A DNA stretch of 64,000 nucleotides. It comes from Mycolicibacterium sp. J2 (lineage in GTDB: Bacteria > Actinomycetota > Actinomycetes > Mycobacteriales > Mycobacteriaceae). The notes beneath the pieces were generated by a model. That model saw only the letters and a program-made list of their open reading frames with translations, was not told the DNA's origin and did not search any database. The stretch spans positions 62,001 through 126,000 of the forward strand of contig NZ_JAPFPY010000017.1 in NCBI RefSeq assembly GCF_026240945.1, written 5' to 3'. Within the stretch, counting starts at the first letter, position 1. Every line of letters begins with the position of its first letter. Both the position numbers and the translations under genes were made by a program. Below are positions 50,599 to 58,832 of this stretch, piece after piece.

Positions 50599-51046
50599 CG
50601 GCCGCGGACAGCCGCGACCCGTCGGCCTTACCTGCGGCGATCGTCGTGGCCGCCTTCATCACCTGGCCCATCTGACGCATCCCCGGCCGCTCGCCGATCT
50701 CCTCGGCGACCTGTGCGATCGCGGTGTCGACCACGTCGGCGAGTTCGGCCTCGGTCAGCGGTGTCGGCAGGTACTCGTCGATCACCCTGGCCTCGGCGTG
50801 CTCGTTGGCGGCCAGTTCCCCTCGGCCGTTCTGCGTGTAGATCTCCGCGGCCTCGGCCCGCTTCTTGGCTTCCCGCGCGAGGACCTTGAGCACGTCGTCA
50901 TCGGAGAGTTCGCGCGCCTGCTTACCCGACACCTCCTCGGCCCCGATCGATGCGATCAGCATCCGTAGCGTCGCCGTCCGCAATTTGTCCTGTGCTTTCA
51001 TCGCCGCGGTGAGATCCGCACGAAGCCGGTCTTTCAATTCCGCCAT
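50582..51046 (-). CDS. GatB/YqeY domain protein
   Basis: Protein of 154 residues of the YqeY family, related to the tail domain of GatB. It begins MAELKDRLRADLTAAMKAQD, contains YLPTPLTEAELADVVDTAI and GMRQMGQVMKA, and ends KADGSRLSAAVRARL. The gene is equivalent to Rv3688c. ATG 51046 gives the conserved start. The exact role is unknown; tRNA or amide metabolism is only suggested by the domain. It is divergent from the DUF/moxR cluster. Confidence 0.85.
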   Translation of the reverse strand: MAELKDRLRADLTAAMKAQDKLRTATLRMLIASIGAEEVSGKQARELSDDDVLKVLAREAKKRAEAAEIYTQNGRGELAANEHAEARVIDEYLPTPLTEAELADVVDTAIAQVAEEIGERPGMRQMGQVMKAATTIAAGKADGSRLSAAVRARL

Positions 51047-51114
51047 GGCTGCGACGCTACGCCTGCTGGGGCCGACACCCGGATACGTTGTCAATTACCC
51101 GAGTCGACTACAGG

Positions 51115-52203
51115 ATGGTGGCCATGTACAGCGATCCCGGCGGGTATGGGAGCCAGCCCCGCCCGGTCTACCCGCCGCCCGGCTACGGTGGCCCTCCCGG
51201 GTATCCCGGCTATCCGGGGCCACCGCCGGAACTCAAACCGGGCATCATCGCGCTGCGTCCGCTGAACCTGTCCGACATCTTCAACGGAGCCTTCGCCTAC
51301 ATTCGGGCCAACCCCAAGACCACCCTGGGTCTGACCACCATCGTGGTGGTGATCGCCCAGGTGTTCGCGCTGCTGTTCCAGATCATGCCGCTGGCCAACA
51401 GCGGTGTGCTGCACGCCACTTCCACCGGCGAGGAAGCACCCGCAGTGGCACTGCTCGGCCCCACCCTGGGCACCCTGGTCGGGGCCACTGTCACCTGGAT
51501 CTCGGGCATCGTGCTGGCCGGGCTGCTGACCGTCATCGTGGGCCGCGCCGTCTTCGGATCGGGCATCACCATCGGCAAGGCGTGGCAGCGGTTGCGCGGC
51601 CGGGTGTGGGCACTGCTCGGCTTCACCGCCCTCGAGGCGGCGGGCGCCGTATTGCTCATCGGGGTCGCGGCCGGGCTCACCGCCGTGGCGGTCGTGGTGG
51701 GCGATGCCGCCGCGGGTTTTCTGGTCGGCATCCCGCTACTGCTCGGCGTCGTCATCCTGGTGGTGTATCTGGGCACCATGCTGAGCTTCGTGCCGCCGCT
51801 CATCGTGCTGGAGCGGCTCCCCATCCTCGCTGCGGTGCGGCGCTCGTTCGCGTTGATCCGGCACGATTTCTGGCGCGTGTTGGGCATCCGTTTACTGGCC
51901 ACCTTGGTGGCGGCCATGATCGCCGGCGCGGTGGCGGTGCCGTTCAGCTTCGGCGGCCAGATCCTGCTGTTCGCCTCCGAGACCACCGCCGCCATGGTGG
52001 CCGGTTTGGTGCTGGTCTCCGTGGGTGGGGCGATCGGGCAGATCCTCACCTCGCCCTTCACCGCGGGGGTGGTTGTCTTGCAATACGCTGACCGCCGGAT
52101 CCGAGCGGAGGCCTTCGATCTGGTGTTGCAGTCAGGTGCCGTTGCCGGGCCGGTCGCCCCCGCGGACAGTACCGATCATCTGTGGCTGACCCGCCGGCCC
52201 TGA
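51115..52203 (+). CDS. Multi-pass membrane protein, Rv3689-like
   Basis: Protein of 362 residues. A Tyr/Gly/Pro-rich cytoplasmic head (YPPPGYGGPPGYPGYPGPPP) precedes about six TM helices, with LRPLNLSDIFNGAFAYIRAN at the first and FVPPLIVLERLPILAAVRRS in a loop. The fold resembles the membrane domain of glycerophosphodiesterase-type proteins. ATG 51115 or 51124 are possible starts. It opens the co-directional cluster ending at the DUF58 gene. Function unknown; likely part of a MoxR-assisted envelope assembly. Confidence 0.75.
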   Translation: MVAMYSDPGGYGSQPRPVYPPPGYGGPPGYPGYPGPPPELKPGIIALRPLNLSDIFNGAFAYIRANPKTTLGLTTIVVVIAQVFALLFQIMPLANSGVLHATSTGEEAPAVALLGPTLGTLVGATVTWISGIVLAGLLTVIVGRAVFGSGITIGKAWQRLRGRVWALLGFTALEAAGAVLLIGVAAGLTAVAVVVGDAAAGFLVGIPLLLGVVILVVYLGTMLSFVPPLIVLERLPILAAVRRSFALIRHDFWRVLGIRLLATLVAAMIAGAVAVPFSFGGQILLFASETTAAMVAGLVLVSVGGAIGQILTSPFTAGVVVLQYADRRIRAEAFDLVLQSGAVAGPVAPADSTDHLWLTRRP

Positions 52204-52204
52204 C

Positions 52205-52852
52205 GTGTCCGGACTCGACATCGACAGCGACGCCGCCCACGAGGCGGCGCTACGTGAACTGAGCAAGCCCATCTACCCGAAACCGTCACTGGTCGACCAA
52301 CTGTGGGCCTGGCTCGAGGCCCTGCTCTACCGGGTGTTCAGTGCGGGTTCCTCGGTGCCCGGCGGATGGATCACCATCGGTTTGCTGTCACTGCTGGTCG
52401 TCATCGCGGCGGTGGTGTCGATCCGGGTGGCCATGCGCACCATGCACACCCGGCGCGGCGCTGAGGGCGCGCTGTTCGACGGTCACCAGCTCGGCTCCGC
52501 CGAACACCGCGTCCTGGCGCAACAGTCCGCCGTGCAAGGGGATTGGGCAGCCGCCATCCGGCACCGGCTCCGCGCCGTCGCGCGCCGACTGGAGGAGACC
52601 GAGGTGCTCGACCCGGAACCCGGGCGCACCGCCACCGAACTTGCCCGTGACGCGGCCGCCGCACTACCCGATGTGCGCGACGAATTGAGCCGCGCCGCCG
52701 AGGTTTTCAACGACGTGACCTACGGCGCGCGCACGGCGACCGAGGCCGGCTACCGGGTGATCGCCGACCTGGACGACCGTTTGGACCGGGCCGCGGCCGC
52801 CCCACCGGACACGCCGAGCGTCCTACCCGATACCTGGGTCCCGGTGCGATGA
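52205..52852 (+). CDS. DUF4129 membrane protein, Rv3690-like
   Basis: Protein of 215 residues with one TM helix (WITIGLLSLLVVIAAVVSIR, about 58-80) and a DUF4129 C-terminal domain (DWAAAIRHRLRAVARRLEET, RTATELARDAA, FNDVTYG). DUF4129 proteins occur with MoxR/DUF58 genes and transglutaminase-like proteins. Start GTG one base after the previous stop; its end overlaps the next start by four bases. Function unknown. Confidence 0.8.
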   Translation: MSGLDIDSDAAHEAALRELSKPIYPKPSLVDQLWAWLEALLYRVFSAGSSVPGGWITIGLLSLLVVIAAVVSIRVAMRTMHTRRGAEGALFDGHQLGSAEHRVLAQQSAVQGDWAAAIRHRLRAVARRLEETEVLDPEPGRTATELARDAAAALPDVRDELSRAAEVFNDVTYGARTATEAGYRVIADLDDRLDRAAAAPPDTPSVLPDTWVPVR

Positions 52853-53988
52853 CGGCTACCCGATCACCGGCTGCGCCGGGGGTGCGTCGCTGGCGGACCG
52901 CCCGCTGGGCGACGCTCGCGGCGACCGCCGTCATCGCGGTCGCCGTGCTGACCACGATTCTCACCGCGCCGCGGCCCGGCGGTCTGATGGAGGCCGATTC
53001 CACCTCACCCGACGGCGCCCACGCCCTGGTGACCCTCCTCGGCGAACACGGTGTGGACGTCGTCGTCGCCGACGATCTCGACGCCGTGGTCCGCGCCGCC
53101 CGCCCCGACACCCTGATCGTCGTGGCACAGACCTTCTTCCTCTTCGGCGACGACACGCTGGCCACCCTGGCCGGTCTGCCCGGCGACCGATTGGTGGTGG
53201 CTCCCACCTCGGCCACCAGGGAACGACTCGCACCCGGCGTCCGCCGCGACGGCGCCACCCCGTTCGGCGGCGCCCCCGGTTGTGATCTGCCGGAGGCCAT
53301 CCACACGGGCGAGGCCGATCTGGGCCCCAGCGATACCTTTGCCGCAGCGGGGAATCGCACCGTCAGCCGCTGCTATGACGGTGCGCTGGTGCGCTACACC
53401 GACGCGGGCCGCACCGTCACCGTGGTCGGCAGCAGTGACTTCATGACCAACGGGGGACTGCTCGGCAAGGGCAACGCCGCGTTGGCGATGAATCTGGCCG
53501 GCGCCCGCGACCGGGTCATCTGGTACGCGCCGCAGCACACCGAGGGCGACACCGAGGGTCCCCAGGCGATCACCGACCTGATCCCCGACCGGGTGTACTG
53601 GGCGCTGCTGCAGCTGGGTCTGGCCGTGGCGCTGATCGCCTGGTGGCAGGGACGGCGGCTGGGGCGGCTGGTGCCCGAGAACCTCCCGGTGGTGGTGCGG
53701 GCGTCGGAAACCGTCGAGGGCCGGGCCCGGTTGTACCGGTCCCGACGGGCCAGGGCACATGCTGCCGCGGCATTGCGCACCGCCACCCTGGGCCGGCTAC
53801 TGCCGCGGTTGGGTCTCGGCGCGGCCGCGGGCGAGGCCAGTGTCACCCAGGCCGTCGCACAGCGTTGCCTTCAGCCTCCGAATATGTTGAGCCACATCCT
53901 GTTCGGTCCCCCGCCCGAAACCGACGCCGAACTCCACCGACTCGCCATCCAACTCGACGATATCGAAAGGCAGGTCACCCAGTCGTGA
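52849..53988 (+). CDS. DUF4350 membrane protein, Rv3691-like
   Basis: Protein of 379 residues. An N-terminal TM helix (TLAATAVIAVAVLTTILTA) and one after about residue 255 (VYWALLQLGLAVALIAWW) flank an extracytoplasmic Rossmann-like DUF4350 domain. The C-terminal cytoplasmic part is helical and basic. Overlaps of four bases on both sides tie it to the DUF4129 and MoxR genes. It has the standard place of this family in MoxR operons. Activity unknown. Confidence 0.82.
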   Translation: MTATRSPAAPGVRRWRTARWATLAATAVIAVAVLTTILTAPRPGGLMEADSTSPDGAHALVTLLGEHGVDVVVADDLDAVVRAARPDTLIVVAQTFFLFGDDTLATLAGLPGDRLVVAPTSATRERLAPGVRRDGATPFGGAPGCDLPEAIHTGEADLGPSDTFAAAGNRTVSRCYDGALVRYTDAGRTVTVVGSSDFMTNGGLLGKGNAALAMNLAGARDRVIWYAPQHTEGDTEGPQAITDLIPDRVYWALLQLGLAVALIAWWQGRRLGRLVPENLPVVVRASETVEGRARLYRSRRARAHAAAALRTATLGRLLPRLGLGAAAGEASVTQAVAQRCLQPPNMLSHILFGPPPETDAELHRLAIQLDDIERQVTQS

Positions 53989-54947
53989 GTCAGCCCTCCC
54001 CCCAGGACGCCGCCCGCGACGCGTTGCTCGCCCTGCGCAACGAGATCGGCAACGCCGTGGTCGGCCAGGACGCCGTGGTGAGCGGCCTGGTCGTCGCCTT
54101 GCTGTGCCGGGGGCACGTGCTGCTCGAGGGGGTGCCCGGCGTGGCCAAGACGCTGCTGGTGCGCACCCTGGCGGCGGCCCTGCAACTGGACTTCAAACGG
54201 GTGCAGTTCACCCCGGACCTGATGCCCGGCGATGTCACCGGCTCGTTGGTGTACGACGCCAGGACAGCGGAGTTCGAATTCCGAGCCGGCCCGGTATTCA
54301 CCCACCTGTTGCTGGCCGACGAGATCAATCGCACCCCGCCCAAGACCCAGGCCGCGCTGCTGGAGGCGATGGAGGAGCGGCAGGTCAGTGTCGACGGCGA
54401 AGCACGCCCGCTACCGGATCCGTTCATCGTCGCGGCCACCCAGAATCCCATCGAGTACGAGGGCACTTATCAACTTCCGGAGGCCCAACTGGACCGCTTC
54501 CTGCTCAAGCTGAATGTGCCGCTGCCGCCGCGCGATCAGGAGATCGCCATCCTGGACCGCCACGCGCGCGGATTCGATCCGCGCGACCTGTCGTCGGTGC
54601 AACCGGTCGCGGGGCCGGCCGAACTGGCCGCGGGCCGCGACGGGGTGCGCCAGGTGCTGGTCTCGGGCGAGGTCCTTGGCTACATCGTCGATATCGTCGG
54701 GGCCACCCGGCAGTCACCAGCACTGCAGCTGGGGGTGTCCCCGCGCGGCGCCACCGCATTGCTGGCGACCGCACGGTCGTGGGCCTGGTTGTCGGGCCGC
54801 ACCTACGTCACCCCCGACGACGTGAAGGCAATGGCCCGGCCGACCCTGCGGCACCGCATCGCCCTGCGGCCTGAGGCCGAACTCGAAGGCGCCAGCCCCG
54901 ACGGGGTGCTGGACGGCATCCTGGCCTCCGTTCCGGTGCCACGCTAG
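53985..54947 (+). CDS. moxR: MoxR-family AAA+ ATPase
   Basis: Chaperone-like AAA+ ATPase of 320 residues equivalent to Rv3692 (MoxR2). Walker A is LLEGVPGVAKTLLVRTLA, Walker B LLADEINRTPPKTQ, sensor 1 VAATQNPIEYEGTYQLPEAQ and sensor 2 is the VSPRGATALL region. GTG 53985 overlaps the DUF4350 stop. MoxR proteins usually activate metal-binding or VWA-domain partners; the DUF58 protein downstream is the expected partner. Confidence 0.9.
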   Translation: MSQPSPQDAARDALLALRNEIGNAVVGQDAVVSGLVVALLCRGHVLLEGVPGVAKTLLVRTLAAALQLDFKRVQFTPDLMPGDVTGSLVYDARTAEFEFRAGPVFTHLLLADEINRTPPKTQAALLEAMEERQVSVDGEARPLPDPFIVAATQNPIEYEGTYQLPEAQLDRFLLKLNVPLPPRDQEIAILDRHARGFDPRDLSSVQPVAGPAELAAGRDGVRQVLVSGEVLGYIVDIVGATRQSPALQLGVSPRGATALLATARSWAWLSGRTYVTPDDVKAMARPTLRHRIALRPEAELEGASPDGVLDGILASVPVPR

Positions 54948-56269
54948 TGGTGTTGACCGGCCGTACCGGCGTGATCGCGACGATCGGCGCGGTGCCGGTG
55001 GTGCTGTCACCGTGGCCCGCCGCGACAGTCGCCGTGTTCGCGCTCCTGCTAACCGCGGCGGTGGGCATCGACGTGACGCTGGCCGCGGATCCGCGGGCGG
55101 TACGGGCTCACCGGTCCGGCGAAACCACCGCGCGGCTGGGCCAACCGGTACGGAGCGAGCTGGTGTTGCACAACGACGGGTCGCGGCGGCTGCGCGGGCT
55201 GGTCCGCGATGCCTGGCCGCCCAGCGCGTGCGCGACGCCACGCGACACCGGGTTGGAAATCGCTGCCGGACAACGCTTCCGGACGGTCACCACGTTGGAG
55301 CCGGTTCGGCGCGGCGATCAGAGCCCGGCACATGTGACGGTTCGCTCCATCGGTCCGCTCGGCCTGGCCGGGCGGCAGTACTCGCACCAGGTGGACGGCA
55401 CGGTGCGCATCCTGCCACCGTTCCTGTCCCGCAAGCACCTGCCGTCCCGGCTGGCGAAGCTGCGCGAGCTCGACGGCATGGTTCCGGTGCTCATCCGCGG
55501 CCAGGGCACCGAATTCGATTCGCTACGCGAATATGTCGTCGGTGACGACGTGCGCTCGATCGACTGGCGGGCCACCGCGCGACGAGCCGACGTGGTGATA
55601 CGGACGTGGCGCCCGGAGCGTGATCGCCGGGTGGTGATCGTGCTCGACACCGGCCGCACCTCGGCCGGACGCATAGGGGTTGACCCGACGTCGCAGGACC
55701 CCAGCGGCTGGCCGCGGCTGGACTGGTCCATGGACGCGGCACTGCTGTTGGCGGCGCTGGCCGCACGGGCCGGTGACCATGTGGACTTCCTGGCCCACGA
55801 CCGGGTGCCGCGGGCCACGGTGTTCAACGCCGCACGCACCGACGTGCTGGCCCAGTTGGTGCAGGCGATGGCACCCCTGCAGCCGGCTCTGGTCGAATCC
55901 GATGCCGCGGTAACCATTTCGGCCGTGCAGCGCCGGGTCCGCCGACGTGCACTGGTGGTGCTGCTCACCGACCTCAACCCGTCGGCCCTCGACGAGGGGC
56001 TGATGACAGTGCTCCCGCAACTGGCCGGCCGGCACCAGGTGCTGATCGCGGCGGTGGCCGACCCGCGGGTGGACGAGTTGGCGCGCGGCCGGGCCGACGC
56101 CGCCCAGGTCTATGACGCGGCGGCGGCCGAACGGTCGCGCAACGAGCGTCACGAGATCGCGGCCCGGCTGCGACGACACGGCGTCGACGTCGTCGACGCG
56201 CTGCCCGAAGAGCTGGCCCCCGCCCTGGCCGACCGTTACCTGGCGATGAAGGCCACCGGCAAGCTCTAA
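54947..56269 (+). CDS. DUF58 domain protein, Rv3693-like
   Basis: Protein of 440 residues with two N-terminal TM helices (about residues 2-45), a beta-rich extracytoplasmic or cytoplasmic middle, and the DUF58 signature GTEFDSLREYVVGDDVRSID followed by a VWA-like part (RRVVIVLDTGRTSAG). GTG start overlaps the MoxR stop by one base. DUF58 proteins are standard MoxR partners. The 3' end overlaps the convergent SpoIIM-like gene by four bases. Confidence 0.85.
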   Translation: MVLTGRTGVIATIGAVPVVLSPWPAATVAVFALLLTAAVGIDVTLAADPRAVRAHRSGETTARLGQPVRSELVLHNDGSRRLRGLVRDAWPPSACATPRDTGLEIAAGQRFRTVTTLEPVRRGDQSPAHVTVRSIGPLGLAGRQYSHQVDGTVRILPPFLSRKHLPSRLAKLRELDGMVPVLIRGQGTEFDSLREYVVGDDVRSIDWRATARRADVVIRTWRPERDRRVVIVLDTGRTSAGRIGVDPTSQDPSGWPRLDWSMDAALLLAALAARAGDHVDFLAHDRVPRATVFNAARTDVLAQLVQAMAPLQPALVESDAAVTISAVQRRVRRRALVVLLTDLNPSALDEGLMTVLPQLAGRHQVLIAAVADPRVDELARGRADAAQVYDAAAAERSRNERHEIAARLRRHGVDVVDALPEELAPALADRYLAMKATGKL

Positions 56270-57270
56270 CGTGTCGGCAAGACGTCCGGCGCGTCCGCGG
56301 CGTCGCCGGACTCGCCGGCCCGCACCGCCTTCAGGCCGAAGTGGATGACATAGCCCAAGAACAGCGCCTCGGCTGCCACCCCGATACCGATCCGCAGGAA
56401 CGTCGGCAGCGACGAGGGGGTCACCAGCGACTCGATCAAGCCAGAGATCAGGAGCACGACCACCAATCCGGCAGCGACCGCCACCACGGCACGCCCCTGC
56501 TCGGACAGCACCTGCCCGCGTGGGCGCTCACCCGGCGCAATCACCTTCCAGCCCAGCCGCATTCCCACCGCAGCGGCCAGGAATACCGCCGTGAGCTCGA
56601 GCAGGCCATGCGGAATCAACAAGCCCAGCAACACATCCGACTTTCCGGCGCCGAACATCAACCCGCCGGACACCCCGAGGTTCAGTGCGTTCTGAAACAG
56701 CACATAAGGAATCGGGATGCCGAGCAAGATCGCGAAGCCGATGCACTGGGCCGCCACCCAGGAGTTGTTCACCCACACCCGAAGGCCGAACGATCCGGCC
56801 GGGTTCTCGCTGTAGTACGCGGCGAAGTCGTGGTTGATCAGCTGCTCGAGCTCGGCCGGGGTGCCGACCGAGGCACGAACGTCGGCGCTGCCGGCCACCC
56901 ACATTCCGATCACCACCGTGACCGCGAAGAACGCCACTGCCGTTCCCACCCACCATCGCCAGGACCGGTACGCCACGACCGGGAACGACACCGTCACAAA
57001 GCGGATCAGCTCGCTCCACAACGGAGCGTGCGCTCCGGTGACCACCGACCGGGCCCGGGCCACCAACCCCGACAACCGACCGACCAGCACGGGATCCGCC
57101 GATGCGCTGCGCACCTTCGACAGGTGGGTGGAGACCCGCTGGTAGAGGTCGACCAGCTCGTCGACCTCGTCACCGGTCAGTGTGCGACGGCGTTTGACCA
57201 GCTGTTCCAGGCGGTCCCAGGTCGAGCCATGGGCCAGCACGAACGCGTCGACATCCACGCTGTTCAGCAT
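56266..57270 (-). CDS. SpoIIM/DUF95-family membrane protein, Rv3694c-like
   Basis: Integral membrane protein of 334 residues. An N-terminal helical domain (LEQLVKRRRTLTGDEVDELV) precedes five to six TM helices; the core GLLIPHGLLELTAVFLAAAVGM is the stage II sporulation M signature. Non-sporulating actinobacteria keep it beside RDD and MoxR genes, so it probably has an envelope role. ATG 57270 (MLNSVDVDAFV) is preferred over a longer frame that enters the RDD promoter. Function unknown. Confidence 0.82.
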   Translation of the reverse strand: MLNSVDVDAFVLAHGSTWDRLEQLVKRRRTLTGDEVDELVDLYQRVSTHLSKVRSASADPVLVGRLSGLVARARSVVTGAHAPLWSELIRFVTVSFPVVAYRSWRWWVGTAVAFFAVTVVIGMWVAGSADVRASVGTPAELEQLINHDFAAYYSENPAGSFGLRVWVNNSWVAAQCIGFAILLGIPIPYVLFQNALNLGVSGGLMFGAGKSDVLLGLLIPHGLLELTAVFLAAAVGMRLGWKVIAPGERPRGQVLSEQGRAVVAVAAGLVVVLLISGLIESLVTPSSLPTFLRIGIGVAAEALFLGYVIHFGLKAVRAGESGDAADAPDVLPTR

Positions 57271-57348
57271 AGTCGCGCACCGATCAGGCGTTGAGGAACG
57301 AGCCGCGTTGAGCAGCGCGATAATTCGGGCCGGGTAGCGTTCGAGGGC

Positions 57349-58188
57349 ATGGTGTCCCAACCGGAACCCTTGGTGACGGGTGATGCGGTGGTGCTCGAGG
57401 TGTCCATCGCCCAGCTGCCGGTGCGCGCCGCCGCCGCGTTGATCGACCTCACGGTGATGTTGATCGGCTATGTCGTCGGTGTCACGCTATGGGCTTTGAC
57501 GCTGGCGGATTTCGATTCCGCGCTGTCGGCGGCGGTGCTGATCATCTTCACGGTACTGGCCCTGCTCGGGTATCCGGTGGTTTTCGAGACCGCGACCCGC
57601 GGCCGGTCACTGGGCAAGATGGCGCTCGGACTGCGCGTGGTTTCCGACGACGGTGGTCCGGAACGCCTGCGCCAAGCCATCTTTCGCGCGCTGGCCGGTG
57701 TCATCGAGATCTGGATGTTCACCGGGGCGCCTGCCGTGCTGTGCAGCATGGTGTCACCGCGAGGCAAGCGCATCGGCGACGTGTTCGCCGGCACCATGGT
57801 GATCAGCGAGCGCACGCCGCGACTCAACCCTCCACCCCCGATGCCCCCGGCACTGGCCGGCTGGGCCGGCACGATTCAGTTGTCGGGCCTGGGATCGGCA
57901 CAGGCGGAGATGGCGCGCCAGTTCCTGTCCCGCGCCACCCAGTTGGACCCTCGGATGCGCGAGCAGATGGCCCACCGCATCGCCGCCGAGGTGTTCGCCC
58001 GGATCGCACCGCCACCGCCGCCGGGCGCTCCGCCCGAGCTGGTGTTGGCGGCGGTACTGGCCGAACGGCACCGCCGCGAACTCGCGCGGCTGCGGGTGGC
58101 CCGGCCGGAGTTCGCGCCACCGCCACCACCGGTGCAGCCCAGCCCCGCTCCACCGCCCACCAACGGCGGGTTCACCCCGCCGAACTGA
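57349..58188 (+). CDS. RDD-family membrane protein, Rv3695-like
   Basis: Protein of 279 residues. The RDD domain (about 20-155) has three to four TM helices with the defining Arg in PVRAAAALIDLTVMLIGY and ATRGRSLGKMALGLRVV. A long cytoplasmic part ends in a Pro-rich tail (FAPPPPPVQPSPAPPP). It is divergent from the SpoIIM-like gene, as in M. tuberculosis. RDD proteins have been linked to ion transport in some bacteria; here the role is unknown. Confidence 0.82.
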   Translation: MVSQPEPLVTGDAVVLEVSIAQLPVRAAAALIDLTVMLIGYVVGVTLWALTLADFDSALSAAVLIIFTVLALLGYPVVFETATRGRSLGKMALGLRVVSDDGGPERLRQAIFRALAGVIEIWMFTGAPAVLCSMVSPRGKRIGDVFAGTMVISERTPRLNPPPPMPPALAGWAGTIQLSGLGSAQAEMARQFLSRATQLDPRMREQMAHRIAAEVFARIAPPPPPGAPPELVLAAVLAERHRRELARLRVARPEFAPPPPPVQPSPAPPPTNGGFTPPN

Positions 58189-58216
58189 CAAAATGGGACA
58201 CCTTTGTCCCATTTTG
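58189..58216. promoter_or_regulatory. Perfect inverted repeat, likely operator of the TetR-MFS pair
   Basis: CAAAATGGGACA (58189-58200), spacer CCTT, and the exact inverse TGTCCCATTTTG (58205-58216). It is the first sequence after the RDD stop and 26 bases before the tetR start, so it can act as autoregulatory operator, as terminator of the RDD gene, or both. Confidence 0.75.
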
Positions 58217-58241
58217 GGCCTTATGTGATAAATTTTGGTTC

Positions 58242-58823
58242 ATGAGTATGCCCGCCTGGGCCGAGACCGAGCCCGCCAGCGGCCCGCGCGGCCGGACCCG
58301 CCGCGCGATCATCGACGCCGCGGTAACGGTCATCGCGGGCAATCCGGCGGCAACCATGGCCGATATCGCTGCCGCCGCAGGGGTCGGGCGCAGCACCCTG
58401 CACCGTTACTTCTCGGAGCGCAGTGACCTGATGCGGGCCGTGGCCTTGCACGTGCACGCGGTGAGCACCGCCGCCATCGCCGCCGCCGATCCCGCCTGCG
58501 GCCCCGTCGACGCGGCCCTGCGGCGGGTGGTGGAAAGCCAGCTCGACCTGGGCCCGATCGTGCTCTACATCTACACCGACCCCACCCTGTTGGCCGATCC
58601 CGAATTGGCCGCCCACCTCGATACCGGAGACGAGGCCATTGTGGAGGTGCTGGCCCGCGCGACGGCCGATGGTCCGGTGTATCCGCCCGGCTGGGCCCGG
58701 CGGGTGTTCTGGGCGCTGCTCCTGACCGGCTATGACGCCATCAGACAGGACGGCATCCCCCGGCACCAGGTCGTCGACGCCATCATGTCCAGCCTCACCA
58801 ACGGCACCATCACCTCTCGTTAA
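58242..58823 (+). CDS. TetR-family regulator of the adjacent MFS pump
   Basis: Regulator of 193 residues. The DNA-binding domain is at about 22-68 (RRAIIDAAVTVIAGNPAATM, ADIAAAAGVGRSTLHRYFSE). ATG 58242 is preferred; the frame upstream runs through the RDD gene and the inverted repeat. The MFS gene follows after nine bases in the same direction. Self-repression at the 58189-58216 site, relieved by a pump substrate, is the simplest model. Confidence 0.87.
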   Translation: MSMPAWAETEPASGPRGRTRRAIIDAAVTVIAGNPAATMADIAAAAGVGRSTLHRYFSERSDLMRAVALHVHAVSTAAIAAADPACGPVDAALRRVVESQLDLGPIVLYIYTDPTLLADPELAAHLDTGDEAIVEVLARATADGPVYPPGWARRVFWALLLTGYDAIRQDGIPRHQVVDAIMSSLTNGTITSR

Positions 58824-58832
58824 GGAAGTTCC

